A stretch of DNA of 64,000 nt from Cadophora sp. MPI-SDFR-AT-0126 (Eukaryota > Ascomycota > Leotiomycetes > Helotiales > Ploettnerulaceae): positions 2,356,001 to 2,420,000 of the forward strand of contig JAGMVK010000003.1 in assembly GCA_020747065.1 (NCBI GenBank). The letters run 5' to 3'. A model generated the notes under the pieces. The model was not told where the DNA came from, ran no database searches, and saw nothing but the letters and a program-made list of their open reading frames with translations. Position numbers and translations under genes: made by a program. Below, piece by piece: positions 10,257 through 21,544 of this stretch (position 1 is its first letter; every line of letters starts with the position of its first letter).

Positions 10257-11788
10257 CTACTCAGGTTTCCGGCCATAAACAACAAGACTGTACACATCAG
10301 TGAGTGTAAATTCAGAACAGAAGTTGGGGGAGAACTCACACTGGTTGGTAAGCATGGATATCCTTATTCACAATATCCTTCCTTACTTTCGCAGTCAAAG
10401 TCTCAACTTCCTCTTTCGTCATACCACCGGCTCTCGTCAACACAGCCATACTCAGCCCTTCCAAAGCTCTCAACATATCCTCCATCCAATAAGTAGCCAA
10501 GATCTTCATATGCTTTCCCTTTGCCCATGGGTTCATAGGCCACTGGAAATGTCTCTCAGTCACATCAACGAAGCCCGCTTCCTCCATGAACTTCGAGTAC
10601 TTCTCAACATTCTTCCAGGATCGACCGAGTTTCTCAGCAGCGCTCATGGTCGTGTCAGCCCAGAATTCCATTGCCGTGCCTTTGAGAGTGTCGTCAATAG
10701 CGCGCATAGGGATAGCCATATCCTGAAGTTCGAAATAACCGCCAGGCTCTAGAGAGTCGAATGCGGATTTGAAGACTGTAGCTGGGTTCTTGAAACACGT
10801 CACCATAGCTCGACCGTGAATGAGGTCGAACTTCTGGGGATAGTTCCACTGGTCTTCGAGGTCGTCTACTTCGAATTGGCAATTTGATGGTATGCTACAC
10901 ATTTCAGTAATTTCGCCTATAAGTTTGATTCACCTGGACGTACAATTCGGGTTGGATTGGAGAGAGGTCAGTCCCGATCACATTCGCGGAAGGAAATCTG
11001 TTTGCTGAAAAGAGTCAGCTGGAAACCTTGGAAATTTCAGGAAAACTTGGGCTTTACCGAATTCTATTGCCCAGATTCCAGTCCCAGTTCCAATGTCCAA
11101 AACAAGTCGAGGATTCTTGACGGGTGATAGATGCATCTCATCGTGCAAGGTGAGCATCCACTAGGTGAAAGGCGAGTCAACAAATGAATCGGCGTTTGGG
11201 GGAACGGAATCTCACTTACCAATTGGTGCTGGAGATCTTTTGACGTATTCAGCATTTTCATCCTGAAGGACACTATTTCAAATCTTACCAAGTCTTTCCA
11301 TCTCCGCCTAAGCACAATGTTAGGACATCCACCTCTGAATTCAGCGGTGCTTGGAAAATTGAAACTGACCTCATCATTCGGAAGGAAGTATGCTATGGAC
11401 CTATCAGTCATAGGTTCAAAGGACTAGATGGATTTCTCAACGTACTGCCTTCCTTGTATCTATGATATGTCCTCCCATTCTCTTCGACAAATTGATAGAT
11501 ACTAGAATTCACACTCATGGTCGATGTCTGGGGTGTCATGCCCCCAATCGCAGAATCATTTTCATAATCAATCTGATTTAGTAACGTCAACGAGCCATGG
11601 AAATGAACATTTGCTATTGGAGAATGACATACGTTCAAATGCTGAAGTGCACTTTCTTCCATGGTTTCACTCTGGTTGCTTCCTCCTGAACGTGGTGATA
11701 GGCCGACACTAGTGGTATTGCTCAGCTCAACTGGTGCGTCAGTCATGGGCTCTTTGGAACTTTCAGATTCAATAACTCGATCAGACAT
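10257..11788 (-). CDS. LaeA-like SAM-dependent methyltransferase
   Basis: Nine exons can be placed: 11633-11788, 11446-11572, 11370-11392, 11289-11307, 11220-11236, 11058-11160, 10944-11004, 10340-10894 and 10257-10287. They sum to 363 residues. Three micro-exons (17-23 nt) are needed to hold the frame. The class I methyltransferase core has motif I LDIGTGTGIW at about residues 135-144. Further motifs are GTDLSPIQP, the acidic loop FEVDDLEDQW and FDLIHGRAM. Upstream, the run YQFVEENGRTYHRYKEG and FLPNDE is typical of the fungal LaeA/UMTA-like group, as is the VVYGRKPE C-terminus recovered in the last exon. Members range from regulators of secondary metabolism to pathway O/N-methyltransferases. 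No biosynthetic core enzyme is nearby, so its role is open. Confidence 0.9.
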
Positions 11789-12481
11789 TGTAAAGCTACC
11801 AGATTGTTGGATTTGGTCGATCCTTTGCTGTGTAAGTACAGGGTTGGAGCAATGCAAGGAGTGAGGAGACAGGAAGGAGGGGTTTCCTGATTGCACCCCC
11901 ACGACGGTGGGATCAAGATCTTTATCATCGGGGCGTCCGGGAAATCCTTATGCATTATTGGGTCCATCTGACCCTATAGCAATGAGACGTCTGCAACCTG
12001 ATTTATCCAATGAAGGATGCCTCTTCCCGACCTTGGCCTTGCGCAGCTGCGGAGTGGCTGTCGTTTCGGGGCTAGCGGTCCTGTTTCCAGCGGCGCTTCG
12101 AAGAAATCCCCCGAGAGAGGACTAAGAAAAGCATCCACAGAACTTTACGATCACGAATTGTGATGTGAACGAGACATTGCGGTCTTTCCACTTTGTCTCA
12201 TCTTCCTCGTTCCTTTTAAAACATCATATTCTTTTCATGCTCACGACTAAAGTGGTAGTGGTCCACCTTGCTCGCCAAATGCTTTGTCGTGCTCTAGAAA
12301 GATTTGTGTGATAAAAATATGGATTTGATTTGAAAATTTCCACTGAAACGGAAGTAACATAGTTAAAGTATTGAAAGGCAGATCCGAAGCAATTCAGCCT
12401 TCTTTTTCTTCTTTCCTCCCACAGAGGTGAATGGTTCTATCTAGGCTTTTTGCCAATATGTTATTGGAAGCTCATATACTG
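11789..12481. other. intergenic region, no gene seen
   Basis: This is promoter-side sequence of the methyltransferase and 3' flank of the FMN oxidase. I see no coding signal. Short ATG frames around 11900-12100 have no recognisable domain. Confidence 0.5.
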
Positions 12482-14001
12482 CTAATTCGAAGACTTGACG
12501 TCTCCACCATATTCAACTCTTCGAATCATGGAGCGATTACAACCCTCAATATTCACTATTCCCGCGAGTCCCATGGACTGGTCGAGATCCGCTAAGATCC
12601 CCTGCAAGACCTGCTTGGCTCCTGCCTGTACATAACAATGTAAACATCATCTACTCCTCGACCAGGTATGAGGACTTACCTTTCCAGCAATCGCTAACCC
12701 ATAGATAGCAGGTCTCCCCACAAAGACAGCTTTCGCTCCTAAAGCGAGTGCTTTGATGATGTCGACTCCTCCTCGAATACCGCTGTCGAATAAGATTGTG
12801 AGTTTCTCTCCAACCGCCTCTGCAATCTCTGGTAGCATTTCTAGTGACCCAACAGCTCCGTCAAGTTGTCGACCTCGTTATGTCAGCTACACTTACTAAT
12901 TTCGTATAATCCTAAACTCACCTCCATGGTTACTGACTACTATTCCATCAACACCATGCTGGACCGCCAACTTCGCGTCTTCAGGATGCTGACCACCGTT
13001 AGTTCGCCTAATTCTGCTCAACGCACTTCCAACGCTCACCTGAATTCCTTTCAACACAATCGGTCCATCCCAATGTTTCCTCAAATGAGCAATTTGGTCC
13101 CAAGAATGTGCTGCGCCAGAAAAGACATCTCCAACCCACTCATTCGAAGCCTCGAGCGGTTTCTCCTCTGGCGTCGCATTAAACTTCTCCTTGAATTTCC
13201 TCCTGAAGACCGGATCAGTGAACCCAGTTCTGTTTCCTACCCCTTTCATGAATGGTATATAAGCGCCATCGAGATCCGCCGGACGCCATGCTAAAGCCCA
13301 AGTGTCCAGGGTTACGACCAGGACTTTGTACCCATTTTCTTTGGCTCGCTTTAGTAAAGACTCGGTAACCTCTTCGTCTTGTGGCCAGTACAGCTGATAC
13401 CAGCGAGGTCCGTTTCCATTTGCCTCAGCGACTTCTTCGATAGATGAACTAGACGCAGTGCTAAGGATATATGGAACGCCAATCTCAAAGCATACTTGAG
13501 CGAGTCCTGTCTCTTTATCTTCATGAAAGATTGTTTGAACGCCGACTGGGGCCATCAAAACAGGGGTTTCTGTATCGGAGTTTTATTAGTGGTCGTTCTC
13601 CTTAAGATCTAGCGCGTAATACCATAAATTTCGCCGAAGAGCTTGACGGTCAGGTCTCGATGGGTCGTCGGTCTCAGCATTCGCGGAATCATTTTCCACT
13701 GCCGAAATGCCAACCGATTTGCGTCCATTGTGGCTCTCTCGCCAGCACCCCCAGCCACGTAGTTGTAGGCTGTTGGTTTCAAGATGCTCTTTGCCTGCTC
13801 TTCTAGCTTGTTTGGATCAGTAGTGACGAGTGGGAGTCTTTGATGAAGCATGCCAGCTGTAACATTGTTAGAGCTATCTCTGTCTACTGAAGAAGATGTC
13901 AAACCTCTATATAGATCGTTCTGGAAAGCTCCATATTTGCGGTGTTTATCGGTACCTTGAACAGATTGAGGCTGCTGTTTGTTCATAGTGGAAGAAGACA
14001 T
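12482..14001 (-). CDS. FMN-dependent alpha-hydroxy acid oxidase (lactate 2-monooxygenase-like)
   Basis: Five exons (13623-14001, 13040-13569, 12922-12988, 12680-12873, 12482-12625) give 437 residues. The glycolate-oxidase-family TIM barrel is complete. It has the N-terminal substrate Tyr in AYNYVAGGAG, a second Tyr in QLYWPQD, the FMN Lys in IVLKGI, and the catalytic His-Arg pair in SNHGGRQLDG at about residues 322-331. FMN-phosphate loops are DSGIRGGVD and VFVGRP. These enzymes oxidise L-2-hydroxy acids. The stretch around NRTGFTDPVF resembles lactate 2-monooxygenase relatives, which release acetate and CO2; this subassignment is tentative. The start is the first in-frame ATG at 13999-14001. 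The gene diverges from an alcohol dehydrogenase 750 bp away. Confidence 0.9.
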
Positions 14002-14751
14002 CTTGAGAAGATGGTGTGACTGCAAACTTTGATCTCAAAAACAAAATCTTTTGCAAATATCAAATATAGCACAGCAAAGAATGAATAAATCTTTCAGTCG
14101 ACATTAAGGAACAAAAAGGGGATGAAGAGTATATAATGAAGCTATTGCCCTTTGATAAGTCCAGAAAATCCTCGAGTACGTCACGGAAGCCTGATGTTCG
14201 AAAAGGTAAATGCCTAGGCAGTTTTTCTCCCATTGCCGAGAGCCGAGAAATTGTTTCGATTCATAACATCAGACAAGTTCTACAATTGGATCAGGTATTG
14301 GCAAGTGTTGGTAGGTAAGCGAATACATGGGAGATGAAGTCGGTCCCCGGAGACTAATGAACATGTCGAAGGACCATCTGCTATTCCAAATTCATTTCTG
14401 TCCCTGGCAGAACCTAAAAGTGATAGTCCATTTGGTTCAAGACTACTTACAAATAGGAGGTGAGAGCTAAAGCCTGAAAATCTAGAATATCATCCCCGTC
14501 ACAATCTCTACCCCGCATTGACTACCCCACCATCGCTCCCCACCACAACAAGAGAGAGAGACTGCCTCGGATCAACGCCGCAAGCAATAGGTAATCACAG
14601 TCAGGAGCGAAGGGCGGAGATCCCCCGCTTTCAGGTCTTGGTGGATATGGGAACGCAAAGTATACGTACAAATACCCCCCCTGTATCTGCACCTGTCGTT
14701 TTTCCTTTCCTATCCTACTTAGAACGCAGATAGAGCATTGATAGAAGCAAA
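14002..14751. promoter_or_regulatory. divergent promoter shared by FMN oxidase and alcohol dehydrogenase
   Basis: This 750-bp spacer separates two divergently transcribed oxidoreductase genes. A TATATA at 14130-14135 lies about 130 bp before the oxidase start. On the dehydrogenase side there are several C-rich blocks (around 14519-14545, 14620-14630 and 14676-14690) and a pyrimidine-rich tract before the ATG. C-rich blocks could bind STRE- or CreA-type zinc-finger factors; this is inference from motif look alone. Confidence 0.5.
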
Positions 14752-16343
14752 ATGGCCGCCGCAGCTACCGCAAAGACCTTTGACATCCCCAAAAAATACA
14801 AGGCAGTCGTTTACGACAAGCCTGGAACCATTTCTACCAAGATTGAGGAGCTTGATACCCCTGAGCCGGGTCCCGGAGATGTTCTAGTTCGATTGTGAGT
14901 AAGGCTCCTTTGTATCAATTAGATTGCGGCTGATACATTGGGACGTACAGGACTCATTCAGGAGTTTGCCATTCGGATATGGGCGTTATGGAGAATAGCT
15001 GGCGCGGTTTGCCATTTCCAACTCAAGCAGGGCAAGTCGGTGGCCATGAAGGGGTTGGAATCATTCATAAGCTTGGTCCGGGATCGGAGAATGGACGGGT
15101 AAAGGTTGGAGATCGCGTAGGCATCAAGGTAAAGAAATTCAGAGGGCAGAGCTTGTGATCGATTGAGAGCCAAAGCTGAAATGAAGTAGTGGATTGCTTA
15201 TGCGTGCGGAGCATGCCCACCCTGCCTCGAGGGACAGGACGGTGTCTGCTTTGTAAGTACCCCTATTATCTCGGTGTCGCCTTCCTAACAAGATCCGTCA
15301 CGACTAGAACCAAAAGATTTCTGGTTACTACTGTGAGTTAACTTTGGTCGCTGAAGTCCGGAACTGTGGAGCATACGCTGATGCACTCACTAGTCCCAGG
15401 GACATTTCAGCAATATGCCCTTGCACCAGCATCCTACGTCACTCCCATCCCTGATGCCTTATCTTCCGAAGATGCCGCCCCGATGTTGTGTGCTGGTGTT
15501 ACGACGTAAGTTGATCGCTGAGGCTGTGACGAAGGAGGTTGCAGAAGCGGCCGCATAGAAAAGCGAAGCTCACAACCTTGTTCTATTTTAGGTATTCAGC
15601 CTTGAGAAAGTCTGATGCGAAATCTGGGCAATGGGTAGTAATTTGTAAGTAGACTTTCGGCCCCGCATCGAATTATCTGGTCGACTAACAGGTGGAACTT
15701 TTTAGCTGGGGCGGGTGGTGGTTTGTTAGTTCCCCTATTTCCAGAGTTGTGAGCTCTCGCTAACTGGTTTGACCAGAGGCCATTTGGCATGCCAGATTGG
15801 ATCTCGAGGAATGGCGTTGAGAGTCATTGGAATTGACCATGGAAGTAAAGAGAATCTAGTGAAGGAATGCGGCGCTGAAGTTTTCATCGACATTACCAAG
15901 CACGACGACAAGACTATTGCAGAGGAAGTCAAAAAGGCGACAGGAGGTGGGTATTCTGACCTCAATGTTGAATTAACACAAGTGCTGAATCTTTCCCAGG
16001 ACTTGGTGCATCAGCAGTTATTGTCTGCACAGCTTCGAATAAAGCCTATGCCCAGGCTCTTGATATGCTCAGATTTGGTGGAACTTTGGTTTGTGTAGGC
16101 ATGCCAGAGGGAGACTCTGTTCCCATTGCAAAAGCTTTTCCGGCTGCAATGGTCGCAATGTCCCTTAACATCAAAGGGAGCGCCGTAGGTAACCAGCGGG
16201 AGGCTCTCGAAGTCTTGGACATGGCTGCACGTGGCATTGTCAAGACCCGATTGAGAACTGAGCCGATGGAGAAGCTGACAGAAATATTCCAAGAGATGTC
16301 AGAAGGCAAAATGCAAGGGAGAGTTGTCCTTGACCTTCAATAG
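14752..16343 (+). CDS. zinc-dependent alcohol dehydrogenase (Adh1/Adh2 type)
   Basis: Nine exons (14752-14894, 14951-15128, 15190-15252, 15308-15332, 15394-15505, 15592-15644, 15706-15724, 15777-15946, 16000-16343) give 368 residues. The catalytic zinc ligands are Cys54 in GVCHSD and His80-Glu81 in GGHEGVG. The structural zinc site has all four Cys (113, 116, 119, 127) in CGACPPCLEGQDGVC. The NAD-binding GAGGGLGH motif spans the junction of exons 7 and 8. These features fit the tetrameric yeast-type alcohol dehydrogenases that interconvert ethanol and acetaldehyde. No targeting peptide is evident. The multi-intron layout is typical of filamentous fungi. A second, damaged dehydrogenase of the same superfamily lies 3 kb downstream on the other strand. 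Confidence 0.95.
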
Positions 16344-17631
16344 GCTACAACATCAAATAAGAGTGATTAATATTAGTCCAATGAAATTTGTACATGAAGA
16401 AATTGTTCTCCTGTGACGGGAGTGTGGGTCGGTAAGGCGGATCGGTTGAAGGTTACAACATAGGGCTGAGGTGGCAAACTTTCGAAATCTTGAAACTGAA
16501 GGGCTGTGTATTCTTCACCTCTCTTCGATATCCCCTCGTGAATTGAATGAGGGGTCTTGGACCAATGAATACCGAATTTCGGACAGCTGAACAAGCTCGG
16601 TGTACATCCAGACCAGTGAAGTCTGGTTTCTCCTGAATGGTTTGGCCAACAAGCTCCTGACACTTGCCTGCTAGACTGTGATTACTGGGCATGACTCTTG
16701 CGTATGTACCCATGCGTTTGGAAATGTAACTGTTCGAAGAATATGCATTCTGGTCTTTTGGTGGGTGCTCAACCACGCCGCATGTGCGGTTGGCATCTCG
16801 ATCCAGAACCACCCATGCTCCAGGCCATCACTTGACGGAGGGATATGTGGATCAATCCACGGCATTCAATCGAGACGAGCCGATATTGGAGGAGCTTGAT
16901 GCTGTGACTGTATTACGCGTGTGACCGAAGGCAGGGAAACAGAAGGAGAAGCCTGCTCGGAACCAACACAGCAACATTCAGATTTCTGCCATGGGAAGCC
17001 CACCTTTGGAGACGCTATTGCAGAGCAAAGCAGCGTCTGCCATAGACGGGCTTGACGCGCATGAGAGCTTTGACCAACTGAGTAATGAGGTGTCGAAAAA
17101 GTAGACCTCGGAGTGGGCGTGAAGGGAGAAAAGAACGCTGTTGATCGGAGTGAAAGAAGGGAGAGGAGAGATTGTCGAAATCCTCAGCTGTCAGCCTTGA
17201 CCCCTTGCGAGAGGCCAATCGCACTTCAGCTCCCACAAGGCTCTCTCGTCTCTCGGCTGCCATTCTGGCCGCAGACCTCAACACCAACATCCCCTCTACT
17301 CTCGATTTGCGGCGAGGTGCATTGCTGCCTCGCTCAACCCGATCAATTGCTTTACCAATATGTTCCAACGACACTATATCACACAAACATCCATCTTCCT
17401 TTGCTCTTCCAGCCGGCCTTCTGGAAGACCATCGGCCTGATCGCAGACCTCTTTGCAACGGTGCACGGCTCAGCAAGGCGCCTAGAGAATCTTTTGGAAT
17501 TGACGGTGACTATCTCTCTATAGGCAGAAAACTTGCAACTATCTCTACATTCCTTCTATATAAGCAGTTATGTGCCGCTATGGCGTTCCCAATCCAGCAG
17601 ACTCGTTCCATTGTCCTACTTCCTTATCCTC
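16344..17631. other. intergenic region and SWIM-gene promoter
   Basis: This holds the 3' flank of the alcohol dehydrogenase and the upstream region of the SWIM-domain gene. A TATATAA-type box sits at about 17557-17563, some 70 bp before the chosen ATG. Frames in 17015-17530 on both strands lack domain similarity that I recognise and are not called. Confidence 0.5.
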
Positions 17632-19035
17632 ATGTCTTCACCCATATCGAGCTTCAGCAAGCTCTCTCTCACCCAAAGAATGCAATCGTCTCGGGGACAT
17701 GCACGTGGCCATTCCGGTGGGAAAGGCAAAGGGAAAGCCGTTCCCATTGAAGAGCCTTCTGGCTCCGAAGAAAGTTCTGACGAAGGATCCATTGGATCTG
17801 ATCCCGACAATGAGAACCCAGAGGAGGAGATTGATACTACATGCCGAGTCTTTGCCCTCGACCATTGCCGACAACATGGGACACGCTATGCATTTCAAAT
17901 TGCATATGCTGAGGTGGAACGATACAGCATCCGAATCAGCACTACCGACTCGGGACGGCCTTCGTGTTCTTGCAAAGAACAAGGGAATTGCCGCCATATA
18001 CTTTGGTTCCTGGAACAGCTTTCGCGTACCCGATCACTTACAGACGGAGACGAAGAGGCGCATGTCACTCCCTACGAACATATCTCACATCTTGGGCTGG
18101 ATAATGTGTGTGAAGAGCTTCACTGGGAGCTTCGACAGGGGACCGATTCGGATACTGAAGAAACCCAATGGCAGCTCAAGAAAGCATATTCCACTATGGA
18201 ACCCGGCCGACAGACAAGGGGTGTGATCAAGGAAAGATTGAAGACGGTCCGCGATATAATGGCGACTTTGTCCGAGATAGATACAGATACCTATCGGGGG
18301 GACTTGTTTGAGTCGGGAGACGACATCACCAAGGAACCAGTGCTCGTCAGGAGAGATCTGGAGGCAACTGTGGCCAAGATCCTTATCATAGATGACAGCA
18401 TTTTCCGCCACTTTCAGACTCTTGTATCTCGCAATGTTCGTGCTACAGAATATTTCATCAAAATGGGGGCAAAAGCACAGACGACTCTCGAGCTTCTAGA
18501 CAGATATTGCGAGATCGGCCCGAGTTCTGGTCAACATGATCTTATAAGGTCTGCGCAGACTCTGGTCGACATCGTCAATTCCATCAGTATCAACGTTACA
18601 GAGCGGCAGCCACTCAGTCCGGCGTCCAGGGCCGAGGCAGCCAAAGCATTGGTTTCTATTCTTAGCACTGTTGTTAAAGACAGGAACCACGATGCATACC
18701 AGAACATTACCTGGCCAAGGCGACGTCCGCACGGCGAATTGTCAATCGACCGGAATCTTTATGAACGTCTCATCGGAACTACATCGCGGACAAGCCCTGC
18801 TGGCGGGAACTTTGTCATCAAAGCCTTGCAAGATCTACCTGAAGCTCGCCATTTCGTTGAGGAGTTAGAAGAGATACTTGCCATGTTAGATACGATCGGT
18901 TGGGGTCCTGCGCCTCAGGCTTATCGTGAGAAATTGGCGGCACTTATCTCACAGCTTAAAGGTTCTGGGCTGGGCATGTCTTCAGGAAAGAGACCAGCGG
19001 GCTCCCTAGATCGAAAGGTGAAGCGTATGAAGTAA
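17632..19035 (+). CDS. SWIM-type zinc-finger protein of unknown role
   Basis: This single-exon frame of 467 residues starts at an ATG 70 bp after a TATA-like box; a shorter start at 17680 is possible. The N-terminus is Ser/Gly-rich and then acidic (about residues 40-65). A SWIM finger follows, with Cys112, Cys114, Cys120 and His122 in the CxCx5CxH arrangement. SWIM fingers bind DNA or proteins and occur in MuDR-type transposases, MEKK1 and Sws1 recombination factors. The remaining 340 residues look mostly helical, with many charged and Leu residues, and I do not recognise a domain. A basic KRPAGSLDRKVKRMK tail could be a nuclear signal. No transposase catalytic region or terminal repeats are seen, so a host gene is more likely than an element. 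Confidence 0.75.
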   Translation: MSSPISSFSKLSLTQRMQSSRGHARGHSGGKGKGKAVPIEEPSGSEESSDEGSIGSDPDNENPEEEIDTTCRVFALDHCRQHGTRYAFQIAYAEVERYSIRISTTDSGRPSCSCKEQGNCRHILWFLEQLSRTRSLTDGDEEAHVTPYEHISHLGLDNVCEELHWELRQGTDSDTEETQWQLKKAYSTMEPGRQTRGVIKERLKTVRDIMATLSEIDTDTYRGDLFESGDDITKEPVLVRRDLEATVAKILIIDDSIFRHFQTLVSRNVRATEYFIKMGAKAQTTLELLDRYCEIGPSSGQHDLIRSAQTLVDIVNSISINVTERQPLSPASRAEAAKALVSILSTVVKDRNHDAYQNITWPRRRPHGELSIDRNLYERLIGTTSRTSPAGGNFVIKALQDLPEARHFVEELEEILAMLDTIGWGPAPQAYREKLAALISQLKGSGLGMSSGKRPAGSLDRKVKRMK

Positions 19036-19425
19036 CTTTCTACGGCTGAGGAGGATCTAATTGGTCATCACGGAATCTCGACAGTCGGCTCTGCAGGATT
19101 GTGTGGCTGTTGCACTCAAAGTTTCTTTCCTTCAACTCGGATCTCCCATTTCATTCAAAGCAGTCATTTGTTGTTATTGTTCTTAAAACATCACCGAGTC
19201 TCTTTGACAGATGTCTCACAACACCGTAGCCATGCAGAGATGGATATTCTCTTTCGTTGTCTTTATTTAGAGTCAAAAACATTGGATCAAACTTCAGGAA
19301 CATTACACTTCTCCAAACTCCCATTTTGAACTTTTCATACTGTCGATTGTCTATTTCGGATCTTGCCAGGGCTTTATGACTCCATATTGAGCTTCCCCTT
19401 CCGCAAATTCCTGCCTGTATATATT
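19036..19425. other. convergent intergenic region
   Basis: This lies between the stop codons of two convergent genes. It is AT-rich with a 3'UTR-like character. No gene is seen. Confidence 0.5.
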
Positions 19426-20934
19426 CTAAAACATCTCAAGTCCAAATCTCTTCTCCTTCCGAATCGCTTCATCGTCGATGATAATGATAGCCTTTCCTTG
19501 CATTTTCCCTGAATGCGCAAGCCCAACAGCCTTTGGAATTTCCCTGAGGCCATAGAAAGGGTTTGTCCTGACACTGATCTTGTTTTCCGAGGCGACTTTG
19601 AGCATTTTCTGGCATTCTCCTCTGGAGCCTAGTCATCATCAACACAAAAACAGTCGCTCTACCAGCTAAGACATACTGACGAGGCTTCCGTGGATTCGGA
19701 TATCGCGGAAAATCAGTTCTGCAAAAGGAACCGAGACATTTGTCGGCTGAGCAATCTGAACGAGCACCCCTAGAACAGGTTACGAATCCCAAAGTACCCA
19801 TTCTCTGGAAGCGACTGACCATGTATCTTAGTAATAGCTGCGCTTGTAGCACCGGCAGACTCGTGGTCTGATATATTGAGGGTTGCATCAGCTAGCTTCC
19901 CATTGATTACCTTCTTCATCTCTTCGACCATCTTTGCTTTGCCTGCACGGGCATCAATAACAGCGTCAGCGCCGCACTCTTTGCCAAAGAAAGTGCCTCC
20001 TCTCGGGCATCGATGGCTATGACTTTCAAGCCTTGTGCTTTAGCGAACTGGACCCCTATGTACTCTATTAATATCCATCCTCGGAAGTGATTGGGGGGAA
20101 GGATCGAATAAGAAAGGATTCAATGTTTGAAATCAAGATCAGACAAGATCAAACAGGTAAATAGTCATTACCGAGATGTCCTCCTCCACCTCCTCCACCG
20201 ACTAGGGCAATAGTCTCCCCACATTTCAGTCCAGCTTTCACAAGACCTCCCCAGACGGTTATCCCAGCACACTTCAAGAGAGTTAGCGCCGTTTAATACG
20301 AAATCACCGGACCAGATTCTCGAACTCTAAGACGTGTCTTTGAACCCGAGGTTGTGGATTAGCAAGAAAAAATAGGCGAAGAAGAATACATACTGCTAGA
20401 GGAGCAGCGGATTGGAAGCTCAAATTGTCAGGCAGCTTGCAGCATTCCCTGCCATCGACAACTTCATATTCCGCGATGAATCCGTCCATAGTGACGCCCA
20501 AATATCCTCCACCGTTGGCGTAGTACTGGCGATCCTGTTCAGGACCTTTGCAATCCGTACATTTCCCACAACGATGATATGTCAAGCTACAAAGAATTCT
20601 ATCCCCCGCCTTAAACTCCTTCACGGCACTGCCGACCTTAATGACCGTACCGGCCCCCTCATGAGATGCGACACAAGGAAGTTTCGTGTCCATGATTCCC
20701 TCACTTACCATCTCGTCGGTATGGCAGAGAGATCCCACGGCTACCTTGACCCGCATGTCATTTTTGTCGAGATCTTTTCTAGGAGTGGGAATGTCATGGA
20801 TTTTATAGGGCTTTTTGAACTGTTTCTCATCATTAGTATGGTACAAATCTGTTCGATTGCTATTAGTATGAAGTGAAATGGCGTACTTTAACTACTTGCG
20901 CAGCAAACATCTTCTCGGGAATCTGGGATGCCAT
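19426..20934 (-). pseudogene. zinc alcohol dehydrogenase with a one-base frameshift
   Basis: Six exons are recognisable: 20887-20934, 20394-20819, 20172-20271, 19820-20055, 19677-19769 and 19426-19628, with consensus splice sites. All parts match medium-chain zinc alcohol dehydrogenases: GSLCHTDEM and ASHEGAG for the catalytic zinc, a glycine-rich NAD loop, and LVQIAQPTNVSVPF near the end. Exon 4 is 236 nt where the flanking phases require 237. The frame changes between the segments IDAREEALSLAK and CGADAVIDARAGKAK, at about 19976-19985, so translation as written would be cut in the middle of the cofactor domain. In addition, the lobe that should hold the fourth structural-zinc Cys reads RQYYANG, with Tyr at that position. 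One missing base could also be an assembly error. Every other splice site is intact, so any loss would be recent. Confidence 0.82.
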
Positions 20935-21544
20935 GTCTAGTGTCAATTGAAACAGTTTTCGGAAATGGGAAAAGAAAATATTCAATGAGAATCAAAACAT
21001 CAAGCAGTGAAGAGGAATTTTATTTCATATATAACAGAATGCTTCAACGTCGCGGGGTAGTGACCTCGCAGCTATCGTTCGGCGATAGTACACAGCCTTG
21101 ACGTCAGCTTGTTGCACTTATTTGAAGCCCCGGATATGGAACTTTTAAAACCGGGAAAGGAGACGAGATGCATACTCTTCTGGAAAACGCAATATCTTCT
21201 TTGAGCCTTCTGTTATCTTAATCTTTTATTTATGTAATCGCTGTGCAAGACAATTCGCTGTTGTAGAGATGTGTGGAAGTTACAGTTCCATCAAGGTGCC
21301 TTCCTCCTGCCTCCTGCTTCTCCACCCCGGTCAATTTCGGTCACACATTTCTTGGCATATCATATCGCAACTACCTCCTTAACCGCCACACGTCCTATCT
21401 CATCCACAATCAACACAACCGTGTCACGACTCAAGGTCCAATCTGTACAGAATCCCAATCCGAGCAAACAGAGCATAGAGCGTCTTTTGATGAGTGATTT
21501 GGTTATCTAGGTGGCAGGTGTTGGGTGCTGTATTATACGGAGTG
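20935..21544. promoter_or_regulatory. divergent spacer between broken alcohol dehydrogenase and acid phosphatase
   Basis: A TATATAA-type box on the minus strand (about 21024-21034) lies some 90 bp before the dehydrogenase start. The phosphatase side has C/T-rich runs near 21300-21330. The first phosphatase ATG is uncertain, and this spacer could hide a short 5' exon. Confidence 0.5.

Noticed and set aside
10257..14001. Possible secondary-metabolite cluster around the LaeA-like methyltransferase and FMN oxidase
   Set aside because: No polyketide synthase, peptide synthetase, terpene synthase or cluster regulator is present, and other neighbours are housekeeping genes.
17570..18226. ATG frame of 218 codons overlapping the SWIM gene in another frame
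   Set aside because: Its ATG lies within about 15 nt of the TATA-like box, so it is unlikely to be in the transcript, and the SWIM frame has the recognisable domain.
17632..19035. SWIM gene as a MULE-type transposase
   Set aside because: No DDE-type catalytic region, terminal inverted repeats or target-site duplication was seen.
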